64,000 nt of DNA from Cyanoderma ruficeps. Its lineage: Eukaryota; Chordata; Aves; Passeriformes; Timaliidae. A program made the translations under genes and the position numbers. The notes beneath the pieces were generated by a model. The model was not told the origin of the DNA. It saw only the letters and a program-made list of their open reading frames with translations, and ran no database searches. The stretch covers positions 124,001 through 188,000 of the forward strand of contig VZDJ01000216.1 of NCBI GenBank assembly GCA_008694505.1, written 5' to 3'. Below, piece by piece: positions 13,127 through 27,290 of this stretch (its first letter is position 1; the number at the start of each line of letters is the position of its first letter).

Positions 13127-14773
13127 GTAAGGCAATGCACACCTGCTCTGGCCAAGGAGTAATAAACCTTTTATCTATTTCCAAGTTTCTCTCCCTCTTC
13201 AGATGATGAAAAGTAGCACTTTGAGACAAAACACTTAAGAAAGAAATGCACCTCTGTGTTCCTTGCTATTTCTTTATGTTTATAACTTTCATGTGAGGAG
13301 TTTGGGCACTCACAGCTATAAAATACTGAATTTCTCAGTACAGTAGAATTTCCCTTCATATTACATATTTCTTCATGTGTGGTGACTCCGTGCATGGTGT
13401 GGCAGCATGCAGTTATGTTCCACTGAACTTTTGTTTTGTGATAATAAATTTCAAACATTTCCCATCTGAGAAAAAAACACAAAAAATGTGTGTTGCTTCT
13501 ACATGTTTAGCTGGTTGAAAACACAATTGTGGCATCTTAGAAAATTAATTTAAAAATTTGTCATCATAAAGTTTGTCATCATCTATAAGTAAATTCCTCC
13601 CTTCACCAAAAAAAGTCCTGCATTAGCATAAGAAATTCCTTAAAATAAAAGTCCTCCATTCCCTCTGTTTTCTTGATTATGTGTCAGTTCAGTTTCTCAA
13701 AGGCTGTTTGGCAACTAAAAAAGCAGAGTGAAAAAGAACATCAGTAAAAATCCTCTAACTCATTTGCAAACTGAAACTGAAGACCCAATTCATAAATGAT
13801 TCAACAAACAATTTTAGTATTGCGTTTCCATGATTTGTGCCAAACAGTGTTTATAACAAAACCATATTTTCCCTTTGGCTTCTGTGAACAGTTGGTCCTC
13901 TTTATTTCTGTGTTTTATCCATCACCTTTGGAGGACTGAGAAAAACCATGGGAGATGAAATTACATGAAAATTGAGACAAAATAGTCAAGTGAACCTTGG
14001 GGGTAAATTCACTCTTGTGGTAAATAGTTAGAATGCTTCAATAAACTTGTTCTCAAAGGTGGTGCTAATTGCAGATTCCTCAGTTAATTCTGCTTAAAAA
14101 CATATTTTAGGGACCACTGCAGTGAGGGCGTCTGTTGGATATACGGCAAGTCAGGCTAAATTGTGTGGGTTAGGGGGCCTGCACTTCTGTCTCCCTTGCA
14201 TGTGGTCCTGGGAGAAGGAACACTTATTAGGAAGAAAAATTATGGGGGGATTTTCTTTTTATTAGTAGTATTTTATTTTTATCATAGTCTGCTAGCATGG
14301 CTTGCAGTGCTTCTGGAGTCAAAAATATAACTAGGAAACTTTCTGTCAACTTCTGATTCAGAGAAAGCAATTAATTTATGTTTCCAGTGTCCTTAAATGA
14401 ACTTCACTGTCATCTGAATGCACCACAGATTGGCAAAACCGTATTTCATGGATTTTCTTACCTTCATATTTCCTTTCACCACAAAATGGTAATGTTGGGG
14501 ACATTAGGCAATCACTTATCAATCTATCTGCCTGCCTGTTAACAGCTAATTTAAAGTTCTTTAAAGTGTCACTTCCCTTGAATAATGCTGCTCTTGCTCC
14601 CTGCAGACCATTGAGTATGCAGACCTTGACTGGGGTTAGCTTTTTTGCTGTGTGCCAGAGGAGAATAATCCAGTGCAAGTGATCTAACCTTGTTGTGTGT
14701 TGCCACATACTTCCTGGTGTTCCTTGAACTCTTTCCTTCCTGGCTGATTGAATAAAACCTGTAAATGGTTACA

Positions 14774-15321
14774 TGTAGAGGTTTGAAAACAAAACAAGTG
14801 AGAGGCTCCAAGTCAGAAATACAATTTAATAAGAAGAAAGGGGGAAAAAAGGTAGAATAAAATAAAATAAATCCAATAATACAAAAGACCACTGACAGAG
14901 TCAGAATACAGCCTGAGCAGGGTGATGGAAGCAGTCCAGATGAGGTGGTCTTCCTGAAGCAGTGATCCTGTAGAAAGGTCTGGTAGCTCTGGTCTTCAGG
15001 GAATTCAGTGGGAAAGGGCTGCGTGTACTGTCCCCAAATCCCAGATTATATCCAGGTGAGAATGCTTGGTTCCTCCCCCTGGGTGGAGCATCTCACAGTG
15101 GGATGATGAGTCATACAGGAGAGTCTTTGATGGCCCATTACAGAGAGATGCTCCCGGAGGCAGTTATCTATGAGTCATACACCAAGGCATCTGATGGGCC
15201 ATTAACAGAAGATAGTCCAGGGGGAGGGGTCTGGGAAACACTGCTCCAACAATTGGATTCAATAGTTCATGAAGATGGTGATAGAATACTTTGTGCACAT
15301 CCTATACTACAACCCAGGACA
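14774..15321 (-). mobile_element. Solo LTR, family B copy 1 (B1)
   Basis: About 548 bp, from TGTAGAGGTTTGAAAAC to CTACAACCCAGGACA, closely matching 29999-30533. The flanks give only a weak target repeat (TTACA left, TTATG right). Minus orientation is preferred because on that strand the element starts TGTCCTGGG and carries an ATTAAA signal about 50 bp before its ...CTACA end, as expected for R-U5. No retroviral coding sequence is adjacent. Confidence 0.8.
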
Positions 15322-17830
15322 TTATGCTAAAGCTAGTCAAAACCAGACAAGACAGGGATGGATAAACAGTACATAAGAGACTGGTGTCTTGGCTCTGGGA
15401 AAGAATCCAGAGCGTTTGGGGAGTTCTTGCTCAACATCTGTCTGACATTGGAGTTTTTACATTTTCTTCTCTTTAGCTGCTTCATTTAATGAAACATTTG
15501 CTGCTTTTTTAATTCTGCTGTGATACAACATCTTTGCTATCCAGTGCAAATGAGACATCATTTTCTAATCCATCTTCATCTGCACTGTTTGTAAATACAT
15601 TCTCTTTTTTTTTTTTTTTCTTGCTTTCCTTGCTTTTTATTTATTCAGCATAGTCGTTGTTACAGAACTGGACAATATGGGTAGCAGTTTTTGTCCTGAG
15701 CTTGAGATCCTTTTTGAAGAGAGAAGGCTGTTAACTCTCCATCATGTTGGCTCTGTACCTCCTTGGAAAGGCTTTCAATGGTGGTTTTGATGTGACCAAA
15801 ACCTGCAGTGAGGCCAGTGAGGGTTTTTCTAGAGGTTTTGCTATCACAAAGAGAATTTTTACATGCTTTGAACATAGGCCAGAATCAAACTGGTAATCTC
15901 GGTGAGAGGTTTTTGGAGCTACTGAGTCATGCAGTCCCTAGATGAACTGGTGTCTCTGTTTTAAGTAAGATAATTCAGAGGTGGCTCATTAGGAAATGTT
16001 AAGCTTTTGTAAAGAAACTAGTCCCTGTGTTCTGCTTTGTGGCCTCCATTTGCAGCTTCAGCCCCCAGTTTGTTTAGGGTTGAGACCAGCTGTCCGTTCT
16101 AAGTGATCTTGCTTCCAGCAACATTTCTCCCCTTCCTTTCTCCCTGAAGTCTTCACTTTGAGAAAACACCACAAGTCTGTCTCAGGGGTTCGTTTCTCTG
16201 CGTACACATTCATGTGGTTCCCAAACCCCCACGTGTCACCCTTTTCTCTGAGATGCTGAGGACTTGCAGTTACCTTTGGCATCAATGAGGAACCTCTGTA
16301 GCTTTCAGAGAAAGACTCTGTGGCCAGGCCCGCACCTTGAGGTGTGGAGATCTGGCTGGAGATAGTATTGTTCTCTGCCTGGTGACATTCCAGAAGTCTC
16401 AGTTGGGCAGCTTTGGCCTATCCATCATTCCCTGTGAGCCAGGAGTCAGTTCTGCAAAGATCTCTGGAAGGATGAGATTTGGAAAAGTAATTTTCCTCCA
16501 TCCTTTGTGAAGTCTCTGTGTTACATCATCATCTTGATGGCTGAGACAATTACTTAGTAGGTCAGTGTGCCCCTGCTTTATATTTTATATATTTGGGCTG
16601 GACAATCCATAAAGGCAATGACATAAACAGGTTTTGCAGAGCTGGGGCTGCTGAACACAGGGACAAAAGCATGTTTACCTTTTTTTCCAGCCCCCAAACC
16701 CACCTCCCTGAGTGCCCCCAGGGAATCTTCTGACACTGTTGAGAGATTTGTGACAACACCAGATAGTTCATTGACTGCTTGCTTTTCAATGTTCTATTTA
16801 ATTTGTAAGGCTCTGAAAAAATGTTCTCTTTGAGCAATGAAATGTAAGCATCCTTCATATCTATTCAGAGAGTAATGAGAGACATCCTCTTGCAAAAACA
16901 ACAAGAGTAGACCCAAACACAGCATGCCACTGAGTGCAATCCATCATCCTGCCTGCCCACGTCTTCTCTCCTCTGACTCCTCAAGTCTTGTTTGAAAATA
17001 CAAACAGCTTTTGAGATGTTCTTTATACTTGGGCTGCAGTGTTAAACTCATTGAGCATATTGGTGTTCTGCATTATAATAACAGCTGATATTGTTTCCTT
17101 CTTTTCCTTCTATGAATTTGTTTTGTGTCAGGGATGAGGAAAAAATTTCATGTGCTCACACAATCTTAGATTAGTCTGAAGTGGCAGCGGCTTTTCCTAA
17201 TTTCCTGTTGGGTGTGATTTATTCCCTTGCTTTTTAAGCTAATGGATTTAATTTTCCTGCAGATTAATTTTAATAAATCTCTGGTATGAGCTGCAGTAGC
17301 TGAGTGAGATTAACCTCAAGGGTGATAAGTGTCCTGCTCTGTTATGTTGTGCAAAGTGAAGGTTTGATCACCCTTTACCTGCACACCCTCCTTCTAAAAA
17401 GTGGCAGTTACATGAACTTAGGGGACTGCTGGATCTACTGTGCTAATCACTCATAAAAGTCTTCATAGTTGTACAAGAATAGTTTTTCATCTTAAAAGAG
17501 GAAAAGACCTTGAACTGCATGTTCTAAATAACCAATTCACACCTGTAAAGACATTGTTCACTTCGGCTCCTGCACTATTTTGCAACTTCCAGCTGTTTTC
17601 TATACCCAGTCCTTTGGCTTTGGCCTCAGCAATGGCTGCCTGAAAGTGGGCTTGGGGCTTCTTCTTTGCTTATCTGGACCACGAAGCACTGTACAGGTAA
17701 CTTTAGAGGGTGGTCCAGGTTGAAAGGGGCCTCAGGAGAGATGAAAACCCATCTCCTGCTCACAGCAGTCCTGGCTCTGGTTGCTTCAGGTATTGTCTCA
17801 AACCCCTTCAATATAATGGGTTCAAACTGT

Positions 17831-18069
17831 GAAAGAGGAGATTTAGATTAGATTTTAGGAAGAAATTATTCCCTTTGAGGGTGGGGAGGCCCAGGCCCAG
17901 ATTGCCCAGAGAAGCTGTGGCTGCCCCAATCCTGGAAGTGCCCAAGGCCAGGTTGGACAGGGCTTGGAGCAGCCTGGGACAGTGAAAGGTGTCCCTACCC
18001 ATGGCAAGAGGTGGAAAGAGATGAGCTTTATGGTCTCTTCCAATCCAAACCATTCTAGGATTCTATGAT
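17831..18069 (+). mobile_element. CR1 LINE 3' fragment (sense)
   Basis: Contains 'gatttagattagattttagg', 'gagggtggggaggcccaggc', 'agaagctgtggctgcccc', 'aaggccaggttggacagggc', 'aggtgtccctacccatgg' and an ending 'accattctaggattctatga'. This is a textbook 5'-truncated avian CR1 3' end, in sense orientation within COX10 intron 5. Confidence 0.92.
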
Positions 18070-20089
18070 AAAACTAACATGCTGTGTAATTTATTGATAT
18101 TCTCCTTATGGAGATTATTTATACTCAAGCTACTTTTCCATACACATTTAAGAAATTTAAGTCTATTAAAATGGCAGGTGGCACAACACAGCTAATTCCT
18201 TGAATGCTTCAACAGAAATAAAAGCTTTGTGTTGTTCGATGAATATTTTTTCCAAGAATCCCATTAACCTTTTCCCTTACCAATGCCCAAGGAGCTATGT
18301 TCTGTCTGTGAGCTTTCCGTTTCTCATGTTCACAGTTGATGGTTACTGCAGTTAATGGGGGTAGTAACATTTCTACTTACTGATATTTCTGGAATGTAGT
18401 GTTGACTTGGCTCAGTTTAAACCATAAGCCAAACCCTTGAAAAATCAGACCAGAATGGGCTCCTATGCTAGTACTGTTTCTCACCAATGGCTTATGTTTG
18501 TGAATAGTAGTCACATTTGCAGATATGGAAGTTGCATATTCATGAACTAATAGAAAACTGCAACATGTGAGATTTTATTTATTCAGAAGCACATTGAGAC
18601 TCAAGACTGTGTCTATGTAAAGCTGAGTTTTTCCACTCTGCTGCCTGTAGCAGACCTACTATTACACGTGTAACAAAAGCAGCTCACGCTGAAAAATTTG
18701 TGTATTTTAAAACAAAATTTCTCCTGTAGTCACGGTGGAAAACTCAGGGTGATTAGCTTGTTTCTTTACTTAACACTGATGTAGATCAGGAACGTTCCTA
18801 CTGCTGTTAGTGGAGCTGCATGGATGTAAGTGAAGGAAAATACATGTCCTGGGCTTACACTGAGACCTGCATTAAGTGTTTTGCTAGCTCTGGTTAAGTC
18901 AGAGATTTAAAACCTCCCCAAGGGTCTTGCTATAACTTTGGGTCCCCTTTAGAGCTCAGCCCCTGCTTAGCTGGTGGCTCTGCTCCCTTGGGTGGTCATT
19001 TCAGACAGGTTTCATTCTACTTAAGTTAAAACAAATAAAACTCCATAAATCTACAGTTCTTCAAGAATAATCATCTTTAGGAGATCAGATGCTCATTCCC
19101 TGCAGGGGAGCATTCTGATGCTTTGTTTAGAAAATACCTCATTTTAAAGGGGCTGCCCTGAGATGTTTTTGAATGATAAAAATGTTTCTTTTTTCAGTGG
19201 GAGGCTTTCCTCTTGTTTAAACAGGGCACAATTCAAAGCAGATACCATCACTGCAGCCTTTTCAAGAATTTGTTATCCTGCTTGTATTCAGGCTTTATTA
19301 TTTAAAAACGAGTAAATTCATTCCTTCCTCACTACCACCCTCCTGCCTTCATTTTTTTTTCCACCCTGTGTTTTCCAGGAGCTGTCATTGACTGTGTTTG
19401 GTAAACAAGAAATTTAAAAGGCAGCGTTATATTTTTGACATGTACAATTACTTGTAAGAATGTACTTCTTGCCTTTTGAACAGTGGGGTATTTTTAAAAT
19501 TTTTTTCTGGCATGGCCATGTCGCAGAGAGGTGTGGGGGGAGAAACCTTGAGGCTAAAACATAGTTAATTGAGAATAAAACCCACATCAAAGGATGGTCT
19601 AACGCATGATATAATGCTTACTGTGTCTCTTTCCCAAAGGGGATATGGATGGCAGTACTTATATTTCAATTATCTATTCACTGCCTGCATGGGATGTTGA
19701 TTAAATGGTTCTAAGGTATTAGAGGTCTTTTGTAGAATGCACAGAAAAATGGTGATACTGCACATTATCCTCAGATCAAAATGTGTTAGAAAGAAATTAT
19801 ATGGCTCTAACTACATATATATTTTGTTTCTTAGGGCAATAAAGAAGGTTGTTTTATTCACTCCACATTTAAATTTGTTTCAGTTGAAATGGAGCAATTG
19901 CTGGTTCTCCAGCTCATTCCTCCCCAGACCTCATTCTGTCACAGCTCAACCCAGACATTCCTTTGCAGGCAGCTATGTTTGGTAAATAGAAATCCTGCAG
20001 AAACACTTGACCCATGCCTTGCTGCTTTTCAGCTCAGCCTATGGGTCTTTACCCCCAAATTATTTATCTGAATCTTTAATTGTGTGCGG

Positions 20090-20420
20090 GACGGTTGGTA
20101 AATCAGAATACATTGTGCCTTACCTCACATTAGGAAACATCCCACATGTTCATGTATAAAGATGGAGTCACGGTGCATTTGGCTAAATAGCTACTCCATC
20201 TGCTTGTGGAGAACACTGCAGAGAAGTGATACGAGCTCCTAATGGAGTTGTCTTATCCTCTCATGTCGGCTCCTCACTGTGGGGGTAGAGCCGCGGGAGC
20301 TGGAGGGAGCCAAGCCATTGTGAATTAACCCTGCCATCTTTGTGTCTAATATGAATGAGCCTCTTGGACACTGATTGCAGCCATTGGCTCTTTTCTTCTT
20401 TAATTGACAAGTGATGAGTC
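20090..20420. other. Repeat-free block, candidate conserved noncoding element
   Basis: A mixed-composition stretch without recognisable repeats inside a repeat-littered intron. It contains an AP-1-like TGATGAGTCAT at about 20413 and homeodomain-like TAATTGA/GAATTAAC motifs. There is no open frame of note. It is listed only as a place where an intronic enhancer could sit; conservation cannot be judged from one sequence. Confidence 0.2.
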
Positions 20421-22859
20421 ATTTTCTCCAAAGGTGATGTTAAAGTGAGTTTTTACAAACCAACATTATTTAAGCTCCCAGCCCAAGATCCTTTCCCCAT
20501 CTTGAGGGCAGTGTTTTCCTCATGGCTCTTCTTCCCATGTCTGTCAAACATTTCAGGTTCCTGTTTGTTAATTCTGGGTTAATGCAGTGAAAACCCCAGC
20601 ACTTTGTTCCCTGTATTAATATTGAACCTTACCTAGTTTAACCACGATAGTGTCATCATTCACCCTGTGCCAAGTGGTATAGGAAATGTCACTTTTCAAC
20701 AAGTCCATTATGGAGCTGCCTCTGATTAGAAGCTGCTGTACTCTGAGGTCTGCTGTACCCTGAGGTGAGTCATGTTAGAAGTGCATTTTTCTCTGTGAAG
20801 GACAGAGTTTATCATGTCTCATACAAGTTACAACGTTCATGTTATCAGCTTCACAAGTCAGGTATAAAAGAGGTTTTTCTTGCACTTTACTTAGCTGTGC
20901 AAAAACAGATGCTTGCTCTCTGGTCTCTATGACTAGAAAAGCTGCATTCCTGAGGTTGAGATATGTGGAGAACTGCTTTGATATGGTTTATTTTGTTCTT
21001 TTTTTGCTAGGGATGCAAAATCACAAGGAATATAAAATTATAAATCATGCTGGAAAGGAGACACAGTGACTCCTGTTGCTGTCTGTGTGACAATAATTAT
21101 GTCATGCATAATTATTCCTTTATGCATTCTATTCATACACTTTGATGGTATATGAAGGGTTTTTCATTTTGTTTTTCCACTAAAAAATCCCACAACTCCA
21201 GATGGTAACTGTAGATAATCTACCTGGATAATAATACAGGAATCCCAAAATACAGCCATCCTCATCCTCTTCACCTCTGAGATGAGACTTGGCAGCTGGA
21301 AGTTCTCTGTCCCATTCTGTGGGTGTCAAAAGCACATTTGCAGTGGTGCAGGGCAATCTGCAGATGGACAGAAAAGATCTGGCTGAACTTGAAATTTGTC
21401 AGGCTTAATCTGCTCCATTGCTCTTCCACTGTCTCGTGTCTAGAGACTGATCCTCTTCCCATGGCAGACCTTTGCTTCTTGTCCTGCTCTCTTGCTGTAG
21501 GGAATAACTTAATTCCTTCATTTCCATTGCTCCTGGAAATGTATTTAGAAGCAGCGTTCCTGTGCTGAGGTGACTGAACTATCTTCTTTCTTTTGTTTTT
21601 TAAAGAGCACGTTAATAAATACCCTAGAACATCAGCTTTCTCTGTCTGAATGGGATTGAGATCTGGCCTGAGACTTCTTTACCCATTGCTTTCTGAATAT
21701 TGGCTGAGGGGTCAGCAGAAACATATGTTATATTTAATCATTCTAAATCAGAAAAATGTTTCTGGAGAGACCAAATTATCCATCTGGTTAGTCAGGTGGT
21801 GTCTGGCTCTTAAACAAAGAGAGAACTGAGATTTTGAAGTAGAATGAATAGATCACTTAACTGCCACTAAGGTTAGATTAAAGAGGAGGATTTAGTTTAA
21901 ATATTATGGGGAACAATTTTCTGATTTACTGTAGGTTTGTCTTGTAAGCACTTTAAAAAAATATTTACATTTTCATGACTGTGAGGAAGCTATGAATATT
22001 ATTAGTCACCCTTTCACTCCTACCTAACAAAGCCATATACCACAAGCATGTTGACACTCCACAGGGTTGCTCAAGGTTGTTATGATTAACGTTCTGGTGT
22101 GGATATCAAGTGTAATAAGAGCATAAACATTTTGTAAGTATAGGTCCTTTTCATTTGTAATTCTTTTTTTCCAAGTGAAGTGATGAGGCCAAATTGGAGT
22201 GTCTGCTTAATAACAAAGGGCAGCATAAAAGTTTTATTTTTGTCTGAACTGCAAGTCTCTCCATGGTGCACTGAGCTATCTCATCCCAGACCTGGGCTCA
22301 GACTTCAGAGCAGGCTCGTGAAAGCATGAAAAAACAGATGCCGGTATCATTTGCAGGGAATTAAATGGTCAAAATGAGAGCAGGAGATGCATAGAAGAAA
22401 GCTTGATGCTGAGGGTGGGACTCTTGATCCTTCCCTCCTTGGCTGACTTGAAATTCTTGCATCACCTTAGCAAAACATGCAGCAAAATCAATCCAGCCAA
22501 TTTTGATTTACTCAAGCATAAAAAAGAGAGATATGTCCCATTCAGGATGAAATGATTCTTTTAAATCAGCCATGGTATTTATGATAGTTTTAAAGCACTT
22601 TGATCTGGCAGGGGACACAGAACGTCTGCAGCTTGGGTTCTTGAGGAGTGAGGGGAACAAATTGCCCCCACTTTGCCCCACTTTAGAGGTAAAACTCAAA
22701 AAGGCAACTCCATGATGAGACTTAGCCAGTGATAGGTGTTTATCCATGACTGAACTTCCTTTATGCCAAGTTCTCACTGTCTGACGTTCCTTGGGAGATT
22801 TAGACATCACTCATCCTTTTTTGTTTCCCTGTGGATGATCCAGCTGTCATTCAAAATGA

Positions 22860-23229
22860 TGTCCAGGTTGGTGCTGATGTGCTGCTGATGACAGAGACAG
22901 GCACACAACAGAACACACCGAGATCATGCAGCAACAGCCTAAGTTTATTTTTGGGCTTCCCCTTTTATAGGGACTTCAAATTTCCCGTGCTTACACACGA
23001 TTGGCTAAGGGTCTTAACTTTGCCTAGCTCACTGGCCAACGATATGGGTGCATTCCTACTTTAAAGGGATTGGCTGGGGCTCCCTGTGTGAGTTTGACAT
23101 GCCTGGGGACTTGTTTACTTCTATCTTCTATCGAGCTAGGCTGGTTGGTGTCTGTTATGCCAAATATCTGTGCAGCTGTAGACCAGCTCTAGCTGTCACA
23201 CTGATGGGCCTGGCTGGGCCCTATGGACA
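22860..23229 (-). mobile_element. LTR-like element with promoter signals (family C)
   Basis: On the minus strand this reads like a compact LTR. It starts TGTCCATAGGGC, carries two CCAAT boxes (complement at 23069-23073 and 23000-23004), a TATAAAAGGGG box (complement 22959-22969) and an AATAAA signal (complement 22944-22949), and ends ...CCAACCTGGACA. The termini TGTCC/GGACA are inverted repeats. The flanks AATGA and AAGCA match at only three of five positions, so the target duplication is doubtful. It is antisense to COX10 in intron 5. The boundaries are inferred. Confidence 0.55.
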
Positions 23230-24483
23230 AAGCAAAGGTATTGGGAGTGATTCCTTTCAGAGAGATTTGAATTTTAAAGAGGTTTACTTGAGGATTGAGT
23301 CTGTAAACTCTTTTTCTGCAGACAGACACAGTTGTGGTGTTTAAGTGTTCTTAAATGCTACCTGTTTACCTAGCTCCTTAGATTTTTGGGGAGCACCTAC
23401 CATTCTCATACTTCCTCTTAACACTGAATTCTTCCTCAGCTCAGATTTCATGTTACAAGTTAGGTTTAGAACTTTTCCATTATTTTCCTCATGGGGTTTT
23501 TTGGGTTTTTTTAACATTCGGGGGAAAGTACTGTCCAGTTAGAGATTAGCAACATCTTTATCATAGTCATTACCAAGTCATTACCAGAAATCAAATAATG
23601 GAAAAGACACAAAACCACAAGTGGGCAGAATTGCAACAGGTGTGTTCTGGCAGTCTTTAAAAATTGTGGTACACCCAGTTAAAAAGGATCTGATACAAAA
23701 TTCAATACTTGTAGTACATGTAGGGTCTGAGCTGCCACAGCAACATGTTTTTCGGGATGAAATGCCAGACACTGACAGAATGTAGATACTACTTAACCTG
23801 TGAAGACAAAATGAAGTAATTCATTAAGAAAAAAGAGAAGGACTTGACAAAGCTCCCCACTTGTCTGTCTTCAGTGCTAAATGATAGACAAGCTGTATTC
23901 TGATATTTGCAGTTGATGGAGAAAAACTGAATTCCCAATTAAAAGTGTAGTTTAGTCTCACATTTTAGTTTTAAATTGCATCATCCTTCATCCCTTGTCA
24001 TGATTCATGAACTTTCTTGCATGACTGAAAGAGAATAAATGAATATCTATTAAAATCTTTCTCAACATTTTCTCCCTTAAAGTAGTACCATTTTAGCTCA
24101 CTGATACATATTGTTCAGTTTAATATAATTCTGGTACTTTGTGAGTTTAAGCTTCAATCAGCAGGTTCTTATGCTTTTCATAATATTCAGCTACTATGTA
24201 CCTGTAAAAGAGAAGATCAAAAGTGAGAGCATGAATTGCTTGTGTTAAGTAAAGCTTCTGACTGATGCTGAATCAGAAATACATGAAAGAAATAGATGTC
24301 TGGCAGTATGTCCATTCTGCCAGTGTTACAGCTATTTTTTTTCCTTTTAATTGAAAAGAAACCTTTCCTTGAGACTAATCCAATCTGTAATTGAAAGTTG
24401 TAGTTGAATGTAAAAATATTTTGCTTTGAGTTCTTAAAAACCGCAGCCTCAAAACGATACTAATTAGGGGTCATGATGTATTA

Positions 24484-24590
24484 CAGAATCCCAGAATAGT
24501 TTGTGTTGGGAGGGACCTTAAAGACCATCTAATTCCAACCCCTCTGCCATGGACAGGGATGCCACCCACTAGATCAGGTCCTCGTGTAAC
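24484..24590 (-). mobile_element. Short CR1 LINE 3' fragment (minus)
   Basis: The plus strand reads 'cagaatcccagaatagtttg', 'gggagggaccttaaagacca', 'tccaacccctctgccatgg', which is the reverse complement of the extreme 3' end of CR1. Only about 100 bp survive. Confidence 0.88.
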
Positions 24591-27252
24591 CACTTTGATT
24601 CAGAATCTCACATCTGAATGTGGATGTTTTTTCTATCTGGTACATCCTCAGTCTGTCTGTAGAGCTCTTTGGGAGTTTTATCTAATTTATTTTGTAAAAA
24701 AATTTAGAAGCACTTTAGTAAAGTCATCAGCAATGAAGCTACTGATCCATGCAGTGTTGTTCCAGTTCCCATTGGTAGTGTTGTTATTATGCTAGAACTT
24801 TTACAGCTGACAGTGGTCATGGATATGGTTTTTATTACTAAATATATAAATATACAGCCTGAAAGGATTTGTGTGGAAAGTTAAAAATGAATTTCAGAGT
24901 TGTTAGATTGCCATATTCAGCATTCTGCCATGATTATTGATTTCTTCTGAATTTTCTTTTTCTTTTCTCTGGGCCTTACCTTGAACACAGAAACTGTGTG
25001 AGAGGATTTTTTAACCTTCCATCAAAAATAATTTCAGGGATACTACCGTTACTATTTAGGGGAAAATGTGCCTTTTCCAGCCTTCTGGCTCCTTTCTCGC
25101 AGTCAGCTGAGTTGGCGGCACTTTCGGGAGCAGACAACCCCATTGCCAGTTCCAGGCATCTATCCATCAGGGGAAGCAGGGCTGGAAATGACACAAATGC
25201 GGTCCAGATGTGTGTGCTTGAAGGAGATGGGCCTGCATGCCTGTTACCTCAGCTGTGGGAGGAGGAAGGCTTCTTACAGTTTTTGTAACACCCTCAGCTC
25301 CTTCTGTCTTCTCCAGATGGGATGGGATTGCCTGCTCTAACTCCTGCAGTTGGTTGATGACCTTCCCTGATTTTTCTGGGTGATCTCTGAAAGCTGCTGA
25401 GCAGAGTTCAGGAGTTCTTGGGTGCTGATCTTAAAGAAAATAAATGTAAGTTTAAAATAATACTTTTGGCTAATGCTCCTCCCACTGAGGGAGGTGATCA
25501 AGCCATAGCCCAGTGCTGTAGTACAGTCATGCTGACCACAGGCACAGCTCCTGCCCTAGAACTTATTTTCAGCAACTTTTAGTGTTACCTGGCTGCAAGA
25601 ATTGAGAAGATGCCAGAAGGTGAGCAAAGCTAAATCAGCAGCTAAGGAGGAATATGGTTTTCTGCATGAGTGTCGGTAGAAATTTCCATGGACATCCTTT
25701 CCCCATTATGACATTATGTGGGTTTCTGCAGCCACAGAAATCATCAAAGGGGTAGTACTTGACCTTCTGTTTGTACAACCTCTCATTGCTGTTGGAAAAA
25801 GGTGAAACCTTCAGACTGATGCTTTTGTCTGAATTTGTAAGTGGCTTCAGAAGCCTTAAGAACTTATTGCTGACCTGGAAAAAATTAGAGAAATTAAGGG
25901 GGGGCTTTCTCCAGCAGCTTTGTACTGATGAGTATTCTGGGGATATTTTTAGTACCTAGAGATTACAGAAATAATAAGCAACTTATGATGCTTCATTCTG
26001 AAATCTGATTTTAATTATGGTTCTGGAACAGCACTGGACTTTTATCTCAGCTTGTGATGGTGAAATGTAGTTGCAGATGAGGATCACACTTGTGTTCTTT
26101 GTCTGCCAGAATACCTTTTCTTGAGCTCCTGTTATTTTCAGCCCATCTGTGCAGGAACCTCATTCAGGCTGTCCCTCTTCTTGTTACAACAAATTGTTTC
26201 GACACTATATGCAGATATATATAATTTGGGCTCAGAGAAGCAATATTGAAATAATTCTGAGCCATCAGTCTCACCCCTATTGTCTCCGCATTGTTTACCT
26301 GCCACCGTGGAAGATGCTGAAGTCTGGGATAATTTAGTACCATTTCTGTGGGTGAGCGAAAGGAAGAAGCACAGTGGTCTTGCTGAACCTGTGTCTTGGA
26401 TGACACAGAAAACTCACTAAAACTCAAACCCAGTTTTTGTCTCATCAAAAAGTGGGTAAATTGCAGTTTAATTAAAGGTCAGAATCTGTGCCAAGTATTT
26501 ACTGTTACTAAAATTCCACAGAGAGGAATGCAAGGGTATGTATCTATCTTCATTTGGATATGCAAATTACTCTAAATAAAGTTTCATCTTTTTCCACCCT
26601 CCTGGTCCAATAAGCCCATGCCTGGATTCTTCCTTCACCATCCGTGCTCTACTTGTTTTAGAGCATCACCCTGCATTTGGCAGAACGGATCTATGGTCTT
26701 GTAGCCCGAGGGACAGCTGTCAATAATAACGAGATCTAATACAGAATAATCAACTGGGAATTCAAATGTTCCAATGCATTAAGCTACTCTGGGCATGCTG
26801 TAGCTAAAGAAAAAAGTGGTTTTTGGGTTTTTTTCAGTTTATCCTTTTAGAAGTGGGTGACGTCTATAAAGGGTTTTTGACAGACAGGAAAGAACAGGAT
26901 TTATTATCTTTCATATCAGGCTTTGAATCTAATTTTCAAATATATGCACTTACACTTTGTCTGCTTTTGTGTAAATATGTTCAGTGTGCCCAGTTTCCCA
27001 TTAATACATGGTCACAAATTAGGTTTCTTATGTATTTACATAACACCTGAACATGAATCGCATAGAACTGCTGGTTGAATCAATGCACCTATTCAGGATT
27101 CATATGTGCTTTGTGTCTGCACTTGTATGGGAGCGTTGGCCTATTCATGGGAATAGGTTAAAGCATTAGGTGCTGATACAGGAATTTTCCATATTCTTAG
27201 GTATTTGTAGGTTTTAAGAGGGAACCGTGTCTTGCTCTTTGTTGTGGTTTTT

Positions 27253-27290
27253 GGGGGGGGGGTTGGGTTTTATTGGGTTTTTTTTTATTG
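27253..27290 (+). repeat. G10 run followed by T-rich low-complexity tract
   Basis: Ten consecutive G (27253-27262) are followed by TTGGG, a T run, TTGGG and a longer T run. This gives several G-runs on the plus strand, which is the COX10 transcript strand. It is low-complexity and could fold as a G-quadruplex; no function is shown. Confidence 0.6.
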
